From Streptomyces fuscichromogenes (GTDB lineage: Bacteria > Actinomycetota > Actinomycetes > Streptomycetales > Streptomycetaceae), in the NCBI RefSeq assembly GCF_014645815.1, contig NZ_BMML01000007.1, forward strand, positions 186,001 to 250,000: 64,000 nucleotides of DNA, read 5' to 3'. A model generated the notes under the pieces. That model saw only the letters and a list, made by a program, of their open reading frames with translations, searched no databases and was not told the DNA's origin. Position numbers and translations under genes: made by a program. Positions 24,325 to 32,149 of the stretch are shown piece after piece. Numbering within the stretch: the stretch's first letter is position 1; each line of letters starts with the position of its first letter.

Positions 24325-25178
24325 TTGACTGCGATGGGGTTGACGGGGGTACCGGCCGCTCCGCTCCCCGGCAGGGGTGCCGCGACCAGCAGGAACTCGT
24401 AGACACCGTCGGCCGCGCAGTCCTCCGCGAGGGCCTCCAGGTCCCACTGCTCGCCCAGCGGCAGGCCCAGGTGGGGGGCGGCGATCCGGTGCAGCGGCGC
24501 GGCCGCCGGCTCGGCGAACCCGGACGGCCGCACCTCCAGGCCCCAGGTGTCGGTGGCGACGGCCGCGATCTCCGTGCGGTGCAGCCAGCCGAGGGTGGTG
24601 AAGGACAGGCCGGGCGCGTCCCCGCTCACGTACCCCTCCCATGCGCCGAGCCGACGAACGCGGCCGAGCTGTCCGGTACGGACGAGGACGATGTCACCCC
24701 GGCGCACACTGGAGGTGGCACCCTGCGCCTCGACGGTGTCCCGCAGGTGCTCCTCCGATATCGGGTAGCCGTCGGGGAGTTCCCCCCTCGCGTCGCCGAC
24801 CGCCCGGCCGACGTCGAGCAGCACCCCACGGCCGGTGAAGGCGTCGCGCAGCTGCTCGACGCCGGTCACGCCGTCGCCGTCGTAGTCGGTGCCGGTGCCC
24901 GTGCTCGAACGGCCGTGCCAGGACTGGTCGGTGGCGTCACCACGGCCCAGCCCGTCCCATCGGGTGCCGGCCCGGCGACCGTGCTCCGCACCGGGCGCGT
25001 CGAACTCGTGGGCCAGCGAGAAGCAGTGGCCGCGCCGGACCAGACCCGCCGCGTGCGCGCGGATCGCGTCGTCGATGAAGTTGAGCGTGCCCAGCACGTC
25101 CGCCGCACCCCAGCGGCCCCGGTCGCGGTAGGCGGCGCGGGCCTTGGCCAGCTCTTCCTCAAGGGGACCCAGGGTCAT
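24321..25178 (-). CDS. Cyclase-family (kynurenine-formamidase-like) hydrolase
   Basis: About 285 residues. The His/Asp-containing region FSLAHEFDAPG..., ADTWGLEV-like text (ATDTWGLEV) and C-terminal LPLGEQWDLEALAEDC match the metal-dependent cyclase superfamily (formamidases, isatin hydrolases). ATG 25178 overlaps the stop of the amidohydrolase gene (ATGA). Isatin hydrolase or formamidase-like ring opening is conceivable; the substrate cannot be read from the sequence. Confidence 0.83.
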   Translation of the reverse strand: MTLGPLEEELAKARAAYRDRGRWGAADVLGTLNFIDDAIRAHAAGLVRRGHCFSLAHEFDAPGAEHGRRAGTRWDGLGRGDATDQSWHGRSSTGTGTDYDGDGVTGVEQLRDAFTGRGVLLDVGRAVGDARGELPDGYPISEEHLRDTVEAQGATSSVRRGDIVLVRTGQLGRVRRLGAWEGYVSGDAPGLSFTTLGWLHRTEIAAVATDTWGLEVRPSGFAEPAAAPLHRIAAPHLGLPLGEQWDLEALAEDCAADGVYEFLLVAAPLPGSGAAGTPVNPIAVK

Positions 25179-26179
25179 CGGACATGTCCTTTCAGCAGCA
25201 GGTCCAGGGCGTTGCCCCCGGCGATCGCGTCCCGTGCGGCCGGGTCGAGACCGGCCGCGTCCAGACGGGCCACCGGATCGGTCACACCCATGTCGAAGGG
25301 GTGGTCGGTGCCGAGCACCACCCGGTCCGCACCCACCTCCTCGACCAGATGGCGCAGCGCGCGAGGCGTGTAGACGAGCGCGTCGAACCACATCCGCCGC
25401 AGATAGCTGCTGGGCGGCTCGGCACAGCCGCGCGCGTCCGGCCGGACCCGCCAGGCGTGGTCGGAGCGGCCGATGTACGTCGGCAGATAGCCACCGCCGT
25501 GCGCGGCCACCAGCTTCAGTCGCGGGAAGCGGTCCAGGACCCCGGTGAAGATCAGGTGGGAGAGCGCGACCGTGGTCTCGGTGGGCTGGCCGACCGTGTT
25601 GCCGAGATAGTTCGAGGCGAGCCGCTCGCCGAGCGAGCAGCCCCAGGGGTGGACGAAGACGACCGCGCCCAGCTCCTCGGCCTTCAGCCAGACGTCGTCG
25701 TGCGCCGGGTCCGCCAGCTCGTGGCCCTCGACGCTGGTGGAGACGCTGATGCCGTACAGGCCCAGCTCGGTGACCGCCTGGTCCAGCAGGGCCACCGCGA
25801 GGTCCGGGTGCTGCAGCGGTACCGTGCCGAGGCCGTGGAGCCGGCCGGGCGCGGCGGCGCAGTGCGCGGCCACCGCCTCGTTGACGGTCCGGGCCAGTCG
25901 CACCGCGAGGCCGGGGCCGGCCCAGTAGTGGTGCATGGGCATCGGGCCGACCACCTGGAGATCGACGCCCATCGCGTCGAGGTCGGCGAGCCGCACGTCC
26001 ACATCCGTCAACCGCCCCGCCAGACGCCGGAGCTGGGCCCGGTTGGCGGCCAGCGACTCGGGCGAGTGGGCGCGCTGCTCGGCGGCCAGCTCGGCCGCGA
26101 AGCCCCCGGTGCCGGCCACCAGGGCATCCGCCTCCGGCACCGCGAGATGGCCGTGGAAGTCGACGACGGGCGTGCTCAC
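25175..26179 (-). CDS. Amidohydrolase-family decarboxylase, ACMSD-like
   Basis: About 334 residues with the metal motif HxH in VVDFHGHL (7-12), FVHPWGCSLGERL, KLVAAHGGG and GTDHPFDMG, as in aminocarboxymuconate-semialdehyde, resorcylate and methylsalicylate decarboxylases. GTG 26179 overlaps the FAD monooxygenase stop as GTGA. It would carry out a non-oxidative decarboxylation or a hydrolysis of an aromatic acid or ring-opened intermediate. Confidence 0.85.
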   Translation of the reverse strand: MSTPVVDFHGHLAVPEADALVAGTGGFAAELAAEQRAHSPESLAANRAQLRRLAGRLTDVDVRLADLDAMGVDLQVVGPMPMHHYWAGPGLAVRLARTVNEAVAAHCAAAPGRLHGLGTVPLQHPDLAVALLDQAVTELGLYGISVSTSVEGHELADPAHDDVWLKAEELGAVVFVHPWGCSLGERLASNYLGNTVGQPTETTVALSHLIFTGVLDRFPRLKLVAAHGGGYLPTYIGRSDHAWRVRPDARGCAEPPSSYLRRMWFDALVYTPRALRHLVEEVGADRVVLGTDHPFDMGVTDPVARLDAAGLDPAARDAIAGGNALDLLLKGHVR

Positions 26180-27300
26180 GCGGCCACCGTCAGGGAAGCG
26201 AGGGTCTCCGACATGATCCGGGCCGGGTCGGCGCCCGGGGTGTCCGGGTGGATCTCCCAGTCGGCGAGCTGCAGGGAGTTGTCCAGCACCATGCGGACGC
26301 GGGGCAGCCGCCGGGCCATGAACCGGGCCAGCGCCCGGTCCACCGGCTCGTCGGCGGTGACCAGCTCGGCCAGCAGCACCGCGTCCTCCATGCACATCGC
26401 GGCACCCTGCGCGATCAGCGGCGGACAGGCGTGCGCCGCGTCACCGATCACCATGGCCCGGCCCCGGTGCCAGTCCTCGTCGACCAGCACCGCCTCGATC
26501 CAGCGGTAGTCCACCGCCGTGTCGTCCGGCAGCGAGGCAAGTATCTTCCCCCAGGTGCCGCCGTACCCGGCGCCGCGCTCGCGCAGCAGGTCCAGCGAGG
26601 CGCGCGGACCGATCAGCGAGGCGTCCAGGTTCTCGTCGAGGAGGTAGGCGTAGCACTGGTCGTCGGAGATCGGGCTGTAGCCGGCCTTGTAGCGGGGACC
26701 GCCGTAGTACACCTCGGCGCAGTCCATCTCCGCGGGCCGCCGCGCGACCACCCGGAAGATCGACATGCCGACCGGGCGGGGCCTGGTCGTGATGCCGATG
26801 AGCGCGCGCATCGCCGAGTTGATGCCGTCCGCGCCGACCACCAGGTCGTAGCGGCCGGCGGTGCCGTCGGTGAAGTCCACGTCCACATGCCCGGCCGCCT
26901 GGTCCAGCGTGCGCACGCTCAGGCCCAGACGGACGGTGACCCCGTGCGCGTACACCGCGTCGCACAGCGCGTTCTGCAGGTCCGAGCGGAGCGCGCCCGC
27001 CGTGGAGGGCAGGTCCGCGCCGCCGGTGTGCGGGGTCTCCAGCTCGGTGATCAGACCGCCGTCGGCCCGGCGCAGCCGCATGAGGTCGAACGGCACCGCC
27101 CGAGCCAGCACCCGGTCCAGCACGCCGACCGAACGCAACGCCTTGAGCGCGTTGCCCTGGATGGTGATGCCGTGGCCCACCCCGAACCACTGGGGCGAGA
27201 CCTCGGCGAGCTCCACCTCGACCCCGCGCTGGGCGAGGGCGAGACACAGCACGCTTCCGGTGATGCCGCCGCCGACGACGAGCACCTTGTTCACGGGCAT
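26176..27300 (-). CDS. FAD-dependent aromatic monooxygenase (salicylate/PHBH type)
   Basis: 374 residues with GGGITG dinucleotide-binding loop (10-15), the DG motif VVGADGINS and the GD motif MVIGDAAHACPP of class A flavoprotein hydroxylases. It would hydroxylate an aromatic ring using NAD(P)H and O2. A mono-oxygenase gene (ABM family) lies upstream 49 bp away, and all genes downstream are translationally coupled, so the operon probably begins upstream of 27655. Confidence 0.88.
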   Translation of the reverse strand: MPVNKVLVVGGGITGSVLCLALAQRGVEVELAEVSPQWFGVGHGITIQGNALKALRSVGVLDRVLARAVPFDLMRLRRADGGLITELETPHTGGADLPSTAGALRSDLQNALCDAVYAHGVTVRLGLSVRTLDQAAGHVDVDFTDGTAGRYDLVVGADGINSAMRALIGITTRPRPVGMSIFRVVARRPAEMDCAEVYYGGPRYKAGYSPISDDQCYAYLLDENLDASLIGPRASLDLLRERGAGYGGTWGKILASLPDDTAVDYRWIEAVLVDEDWHRGRAMVIGDAAHACPPLIAQGAAMCMEDAVLLAELVTADEPVDRALARFMARRLPRVRMVLDNSLQLADWEIHPDTPGADPARIMSETLASLTVAA

Positions 27301-27349
27301 GGGCGATCCTTGCGAAAGTAGAAAGACAGACGGTGGGGGTCAGCAGCTC

Positions 27350-27655
27350 TCAGCCGGTGAACCGGGGAGCCAGCTCGCGGTAGTGCTCGACGGCCGGCGG
27401 CGCCGCGAAGAACGGGCCGACCAGGGCCCGCCAGCGCGCGAACCGCTCCGACTCCCGGAAACCGACCGTGTGCGCCTCGACCGACTCCCAGCCGACCAGC
27501 AGCAGGAAGGTCCGCGGCCGCTCCACGCAGTGCAGCAGCTCGGCCCAGCGGAACCCGTCCGCCTCGGCGAGCACCGCACGGGCCTTGCCGAAGACCTCCT
27601 CGAATTCCGCTTCCCGGCCTTTCTCGACGGACAGCTCGGCGTGCTCGACCACCAC
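27350..27655 (-). CDS. Antibiotic-biosynthesis-monooxygenase-like (ABM) protein
   Basis: About 101 residues of the small dimeric alpha/beta-barrel ABM fold (VVVEHAELSVEKGREAEFEEVF...; LLVGWESVEAHTVGFRESERFARW). Such cofactor-free oxygenases or binding proteins act on quinols and polyketides. GTG 27655 has GAGGAG 6 nt upstream. It is the first gene of the minus operon, divergent from the FAH-dioxygenase operon. Confidence 0.8.
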   Translation of the reverse strand: MVVEHAELSVEKGREAEFEEVFGKARAVLAEADGFRWAELLHCVERPRTFLLLVGWESVEAHTVGFRESERFARWRALVGPFFAAPPAVEHYRELAPRFTG

Positions 27656-27910
27656 GGTGCGCTCCTCGGGTTCGGGGTGGCATCGAGCCTGATCGGCGGT
27701 AGGTACCGGGTCAACGGATCGAGTCATCGACAAGGGGGACGTCATCCATCCCCGACGGCGATGGCGGTCCCGCGCCGCGCAACCGCACATCGGCGCAGGC
27801 CGCGGCGGAGTGCGCGGGCGATGGCAGCCATCGTGAACGGCCATTTCCGCCGACCGGGCGCGATGCCTAGCGTCGAGGACGAGCCCCCACCCGTACGAGG
27901 AGAGCCGCCC
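27656..27910. other. Divergent promoter region of the catabolic operons
   Basis: 255 bp between the ABM gene and the FAH gene. It should hold both operon promoters and the LysR binding site, but I see no convincing -35/-10 pair or dyad. GAGGAG near 27897 is the ribosome site for the FAH gene (GTG 27911). Confidence 0.5.
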
Positions 27911-28876
27911 GTGCCCGAACCTTCCCCCGCCCACGCCGGACCCTTCGCGCTCGGCACCTTCAGCGGCGGCGCAGCCGCCTTCCCCGGCCTGGTCGCCGGC
28001 GCCCGGGTCCGTGACCTCTCCGGCCTGGTGGCCTCGGTCCGCGCGCTGGTCGAGGACTGGGACACCTGGCTGCCCCGCCTGCACGAGCTGGCCGCCACCA
28101 CCGACGGCAGCTGGCACAACCTGGCCGACCTGCGGGTCCTGACGCCGATCGAGCCGGGCCAGATCCTGCAGAGCGGCGCCAACTACCGCAAGCACGTGGT
28201 CGACCTGGTCGCCGCCGAGAAGGAGAGCGTGCACGGCGCCACGCCCGAGGAGGCCCGCGCCGACGCCGAGCAGATGATGGACGAACGGAGCCGCAACGGG
28301 GTCCCGTACATCTTCCTCGGCTCACCGCGTGCCCTGTGCGGGCCGTACGACGACATCGTGCTGCCCGCGCTCGGCGAGCAGCACGACTGGGAGCTCGAAC
28401 TCGCCCTGGTCATCGGCCGGTCGGGGAAGGACATCGCGGCCGAGGAGGCGATGTCGTACGTCGCCGCGTACACGATCAGCAACGACCTCACCACCCGTGA
28501 CCGGCTCTACCGGCCCGACCTGAAGGCCATCGGCACCGACTGGTTCACCGCGAAGAACGCCGACACCTTCCTGCCGACCGGGCCCTTCCTGGTCCCCGCG
28601 GACTTCGTCGGCGACCCGGGCGACCTGCGGATCACGCTCCGGCACAACGGGGTGGTCCGGCAGGACGAGTCCACCAAGGACATGATCTTCGACATCCCGC
28701 GGCTGATCGCCTACGCCTCCACGACCACCACCCTGCGCCCCGGCGACCTGCTGCTCACCGGCTCCCCGGCCGGCAACGGCGCGCACTGGGGGGTCTTCCT
28801 GCGGCCCGGAGACGTGATCGACGCGGAGATCACCGGCCTCGGCCATCAGCGCAACACCGTCAGGAGCCACGCATGA
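27911..28876 (+). CDS. Fumarylacetoacetate hydrolase-family protein, second copy
   Basis: About 321 residues with an extended N-terminal domain and the FAH core: SGANYRKHV, the acid metal-binding run HDWELELALVIGRSGKDI, and TTRDRL. It ends NGAHWGVFLRPGDVIDAEITGLG, typical of FAH hydratases/hydrolases. GTG 27911 is chosen because GAGGAG lies 8 nt upstream; longer in-frame starts exist. ATGA overlap couples it to the dioxygenase gene. Probably hydrolyses the product of the ring-cleavage enzyme downstream. Confidence 0.86.
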   Translation: MPEPSPAHAGPFALGTFSGGAAAFPGLVAGARVRDLSGLVASVRALVEDWDTWLPRLHELAATTDGSWHNLADLRVLTPIEPGQILQSGANYRKHVVDLVAAEKESVHGATPEEARADAEQMMDERSRNGVPYIFLGSPRALCGPYDDIVLPALGEQHDWELELALVIGRSGKDIAAEEAMSYVAAYTISNDLTTRDRLYRPDLKAIGTDWFTAKNADTFLPTGPFLVPADFVGDPGDLRITLRHNGVVRQDESTKDMIFDIPRLIAYASTTTTLRPGDLLLTGSPAGNGAHWGVFLRPGDVIDAEITGLGHQRNTVRSHA

Positions 28877-29808
28877 GCTTCCAGCCCATCACCCACCTGC
28901 GCCATGTCGACCTGGCCGTACCGGACTTCGCCACCCAGCGGGCCTTCTACGGCACCACCTGGGGCCTGACCGAGGTCGCGAACGACAGCGGTATCGCGTT
29001 CTTCGCCGCCGAGGGCAGCCCCGAGCAGTACATCGTGCGCATCCGCGAGGACGAGCGGAAGCGGATGGACCTCGTCGCCTTCGGCGCGGTCTCACCGGCA
29101 GCGGTGGACGAACTCGCGGTCCGGCTGGGGCGGGCCGGGGTGCAGGTCATCCATGAGCCGCGGGCGCTGGACACCCCGGGCGGCGGTTACGGGCTGCGGT
29201 TCTTCGACCCCGACGGGCGGGTCGTCGAGGTCTCGGCCGACGTGGCCACCCGCGCCCACCGCAAGATCGAGGAGCGCGAGGCCGTCCCGGTACGGCTGTC
29301 GCACTGCGTGGTCAACTCCCGGGACCCGGAGGGGCTGCGGGACTTCTACATCCAGAACCTCGGCTTCCGGCTCACCGACACCCTGTACTCCACGCACATG
29401 GGCGACCTCATGTACTTCCTGCGGTGCAGCCCGTTGCACCACTCCTTCGCCATCGCGCGCGGGCCCCATGTGTCGCTGCACCACGCCTCGTTCGAGATGC
29501 GGGGGGTGGAGGAGTACATGCGCGGCACCGGACGTGCGCTGCGCGCCGGGACCCGGCTCACCTGGGGTCCGGGACGGCACCTGGCGGGCGACAACACCTT
29601 CTCCTATTTCCACGACCCGCACGGCAACACCGTCGAGTACACCACCGAGCTCGCCGTCCTCGAAGAGGACCTGTGGCACCCCGGCCGGCACGACGTGGAC
29701 GACCCGGTCACCCAGGACCAGTGGGGCACCGCCGACCCGATGAGCGAGTCGGTCGCCAAGGAACAGTTCAACGACCCCGACGTGCTGTTCGAAGCACCCC
29801 CGGTCTAA
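28873..29808 (+). CDS. Extradiol-type ring-cleavage dioxygenase, two-domain VOC
   Basis: 311 residues, two VOC repeats. Domain 2 keeps the Fe(II) triad His144 (LSHCVV), His204 (LHHASFEM) and Glu256 (NTVEYTTE) of type I catechol 2,3-dioxygenases, so it is predicted active. It would open a catecholic ring next to a hydroxyl pair, giving the substrate for the FAH-type enzyme upstream. It starts within the FAH stop codon. Confidence 0.85.
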   Translation: MSFQPITHLRHVDLAVPDFATQRAFYGTTWGLTEVANDSGIAFFAAEGSPEQYIVRIREDERKRMDLVAFGAVSPAAVDELAVRLGRAGVQVIHEPRALDTPGGGYGLRFFDPDGRVVEVSADVATRAHRKIEEREAVPVRLSHCVVNSRDPEGLRDFYIQNLGFRLTDTLYSTHMGDLMYFLRCSPLHHSFAIARGPHVSLHHASFEMRGVEEYMRGTGRALRAGTRLTWGPGRHLAGDNTFSYFHDPHGNTVEYTTELAVLEEDLWHPGRHDVDDPVTQDQWGTADPMSESVAKEQFNDPDVLFEAPPV

Positions 29809-29838
29809 ACCCCGATCCTTCCGAGAAAGGCCGCAGTT

Positions 29839-31108
29839 GTGGCAGAGATCCTGAAGCACGCCGTGCCCAAGGCCGAGGTGGCCGCCTCCCTCGGCCAGGT
29901 GCGCGAGACGGTGACCGGCGTCATCGCGGACATCCGCGAGCGCGGTGACGCGGCCGTCCGCGAGTACTCCGAGAAGTTCGACAAGTGGAGCCCCGACTCC
30001 TTCCGGCTGAGCACCGAGGAGGTCGAGAAGATCGTCGCGTCGGTGCCCCGGCAGGTCATCGACGACATCAGGTTCGTGCAGGAGCAGGTCCGGAACTTCG
30101 CCCGCCACCAGCTGGACTCGATGGGCGAGTTCGAGGTGGAGACACTGCCGGGGGTGCGGCTCGGCCAGAAGCACATCCCCGTGCAGGCGGCCGGTGCCTA
30201 CATCCCCGGCGGCCGCTACCCGCTCACCGCCTCCGCCCACATGACCATCGTCACCGCCAAGGTGGCGGGCGTACCTCGCGTGGTCGCCTGTACTCCTCCC
30301 ATCCACGGTGAGATCCCCGCCGCCACCGTCGCCGCCATGCACCTCGCGGGCGCCGACGAGATCTGGCTGCTCGGCGGCGTCCAGGCGGTGGCCGCGATGG
30401 CCGTGGGCACCGACACCATGGAGCCGGTCAACCTGATCGCGGGTCCCGGCAACGCCTATGTCGCCGAGGCCAAGCGCCAGTTGTTCGGCGAGATCGGCAT
30501 CGACCTGTTCGCCGGCCCGACCGAGATCCTGGTCCTCGCCGACGACCAGGCGGACCCGTTCGTCTGCGCGGTCCTCCCCGGCGGTCCTGATCACCACCTC
30601 CCGTGAGGTCGCCGAGCGGACCGTCGCCGAGGTCGAACGCCTGCTGCCCGGCATGCCCACCCGTGACTACGCGGAACCCGCCTGGCGCAACCACGGTCAG
30701 GTGCACGTCGTCGGCTCGATCGACGAACTGTACGAACTCGCCGACGCGTTCGCCTTCGAACACGTGGAGGTGCTGACCGCCGAACCGCGCCTCGCCCTGG
30801 AGCGGATGACCCAGTACGGCGCCCTGTTCCTCGGCGAGGGCACCTGTGTGTCGTTCGGCGACAAGGTCATCGGCACCAACCATGTGCTGCCCACACGTGG
30901 TGCCGCCCGCTACACCGGCGGCCTGTGGGTGGGGAAGTACCTCAAGACGGTCACGTACCAGGAGGTCACCGACACCGCCTCGCAGGCCCTGCTCGGGCGG
31001 CTGTGCGGGCGCGCGTCCCGGGTCGAGCTGTTCGAGGGCCACGCCCGCTCGGGCGACGTACGGGCCGCGAGGGCCGCGGGCGACGCGCTGCCGTGGAACG
31101 AAGCGTGA
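29839..31108 (+). pseudogene. HisD-like dehydrogenase with deletion-frameshift
   Basis: Residues 1-244 (frame from 29839) match histidinol-dehydrogenase-family NAD enzymes up to ADDQADPFVCAV. The reading then shifts at about 30571-30577 to another frame that continues SSPAVLITTSREVAERT... to 31108. Between these parts family members carry DLLSQAEHGPD, which holds Gln and His zinc ligands (Gln259/His262 in E. coli HisD); this loop and roughly 35 bp are absent. The rest, including FEHVEVLT and SFGDKVIGTNHVLPT, is intact. Either a real inactivating deletion or an assembly error. In other catabolic gene sets HisD paralogues oxidise diols or amino-alcohols. Confidence 0.82.
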
Positions 31109-31866
31109 GCCTGGACGGCCGTACGGCCCTGGTCACCGGCGGGGGAGGCCCGCTGGGCCGGGCCTTCGCGCTGGCGCTCGCCGACGCCGGGGCCCGGGTG
31201 GTCCTGGTCGGCCGGAACGAGCAGGCCCTGGCGGAGGCTGCGGCCAAGGTGGGCGAGGCGGCCCGCACGGCCGTGTGCGACGTCTCCGACCCCGCGGCCG
31301 TGCGCGCGCTGGCCGCCGGACTCGCCGACGAGGACGTGTCGTTGCTGGTCAACAACGCCGGGGTGGCGGGACCGGTGCGGCCGCTCGTCGACATCGAACC
31401 CGGCGAGTGGGACGACGTGTTCGCCGCCAACGTCCGCGGCGTCTACCTCATGTGCCGGGCGTTCCTGCCGCCCATGCTCGCCGCCGGACGGGGCGACATC
31501 GTCAACGTCGCCTCGGTCAGCGGCAAACGCCCGCTGCTCAACCGCACGCCGTACACCGCCTCCAAGATGGCGCTGATCGGCCTCACCAGGACCCTGGCCG
31601 GCGAGGTGGGCCCGCACGGCGTCGCGGTCAACTCCCTGTCCCCGGGCCCGGTCCGGGGGCCCCGCATGGACCGCAACTTCCGGCTCACCGCCGAACTCAC
31701 CGGCTGCACCGTCGAGGAGGCCGAACGCGACTTCGCCTCCCGTGCCGCGCTCGGCCGGCTGGTGGAGGAGGACGAGGTCGCGCGGGCACTGGTCGCCATG
31801 CTGGCGATGCCCGGACTGTGCGGGGCGGACATCGACCTGTCGGCGGGGATGATCGCCCCGGCGTAG
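31105..31866 (+). CDS. SDR-family dehydrogenase/reductase
   Basis: About 253 residues, with the TGGGGPLG cofactor loop, NNAG, VASVSG serine and YTASK catalytic motif. GTG 31105 overlaps the TGA of the HisD-like gene, so the broken gene is still translationally coupled to it. It closes the plus-strand operon; a strong hairpin follows. Substrate unknown. Confidence 0.85.
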   Translation: MSLDGRTALVTGGGGPLGRAFALALADAGARVVLVGRNEQALAEAAAKVGEAARTAVCDVSDPAAVRALAAGLADEDVSLLVNNAGVAGPVRPLVDIEPGEWDDVFAANVRGVYLMCRAFLPPMLAAGRGDIVNVASVSGKRPLLNRTPYTASKMALIGLTRTLAGEVGPHGVAVNSLSPGPVRGPRMDRNFRLTAELTGCTVEEAERDFASRAALGRLVEEDEVARALVAMLAMPGLCGADIDLSAGMIAPA

Positions 31867-31883
31867 CTCCCCGGCAGGGACCT

Positions 31884-31919
31884 GACGAGGTGGACGGCAC
31901 ACGGGCCGTCCGCCTCGTC
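31884..31919 (+). terminator. Intrinsic-type terminator hairpin after the SDR gene
   Basis: GACGAGGTGGACGGC, loop ACACGG, GCCGTCCGCCTCGTC: a 15-bp stem with one G-U wobble, 18 bp after the stop codon at 31866. No T-run follows, as is common in this GC-rich genus. Confidence 0.85.
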
Positions 31920-32149
31920 GTCGTGCGCGTTCACGGCCGGGGGCTGTGGCCACTCTGTGTAAGCGCCATGAAGTGGGCCGCACGATCGAAGGCATCGGGT
32001 TCCGGGATGCGTGTGTGCAATGGCTGTCCCGGGTTTACCGAGGCTGATTCACTCCAACCTGCGCACCCCAGGTGCCTTCGTCGCCCTGGTTCCGACCGGC
32101 GACTTGTGACTCTGCGCGACGGCGCACTCCACCCGTGGAAAGGCCTGCA

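Noticed and set aside
29839..31108. Programmed ribosomal frameshift in the HisD-like gene
   Set aside because: The missing catalytic loop points to a deletion; no slippery sequence or pseudoknot is evident.
19926..31866. Natural product biosynthetic gene cluster around the BBE oxidase
   Set aside because: No synthase, synthetase, terpene cyclase or resistance gene; enzyme set and LysR fit catabolism better.
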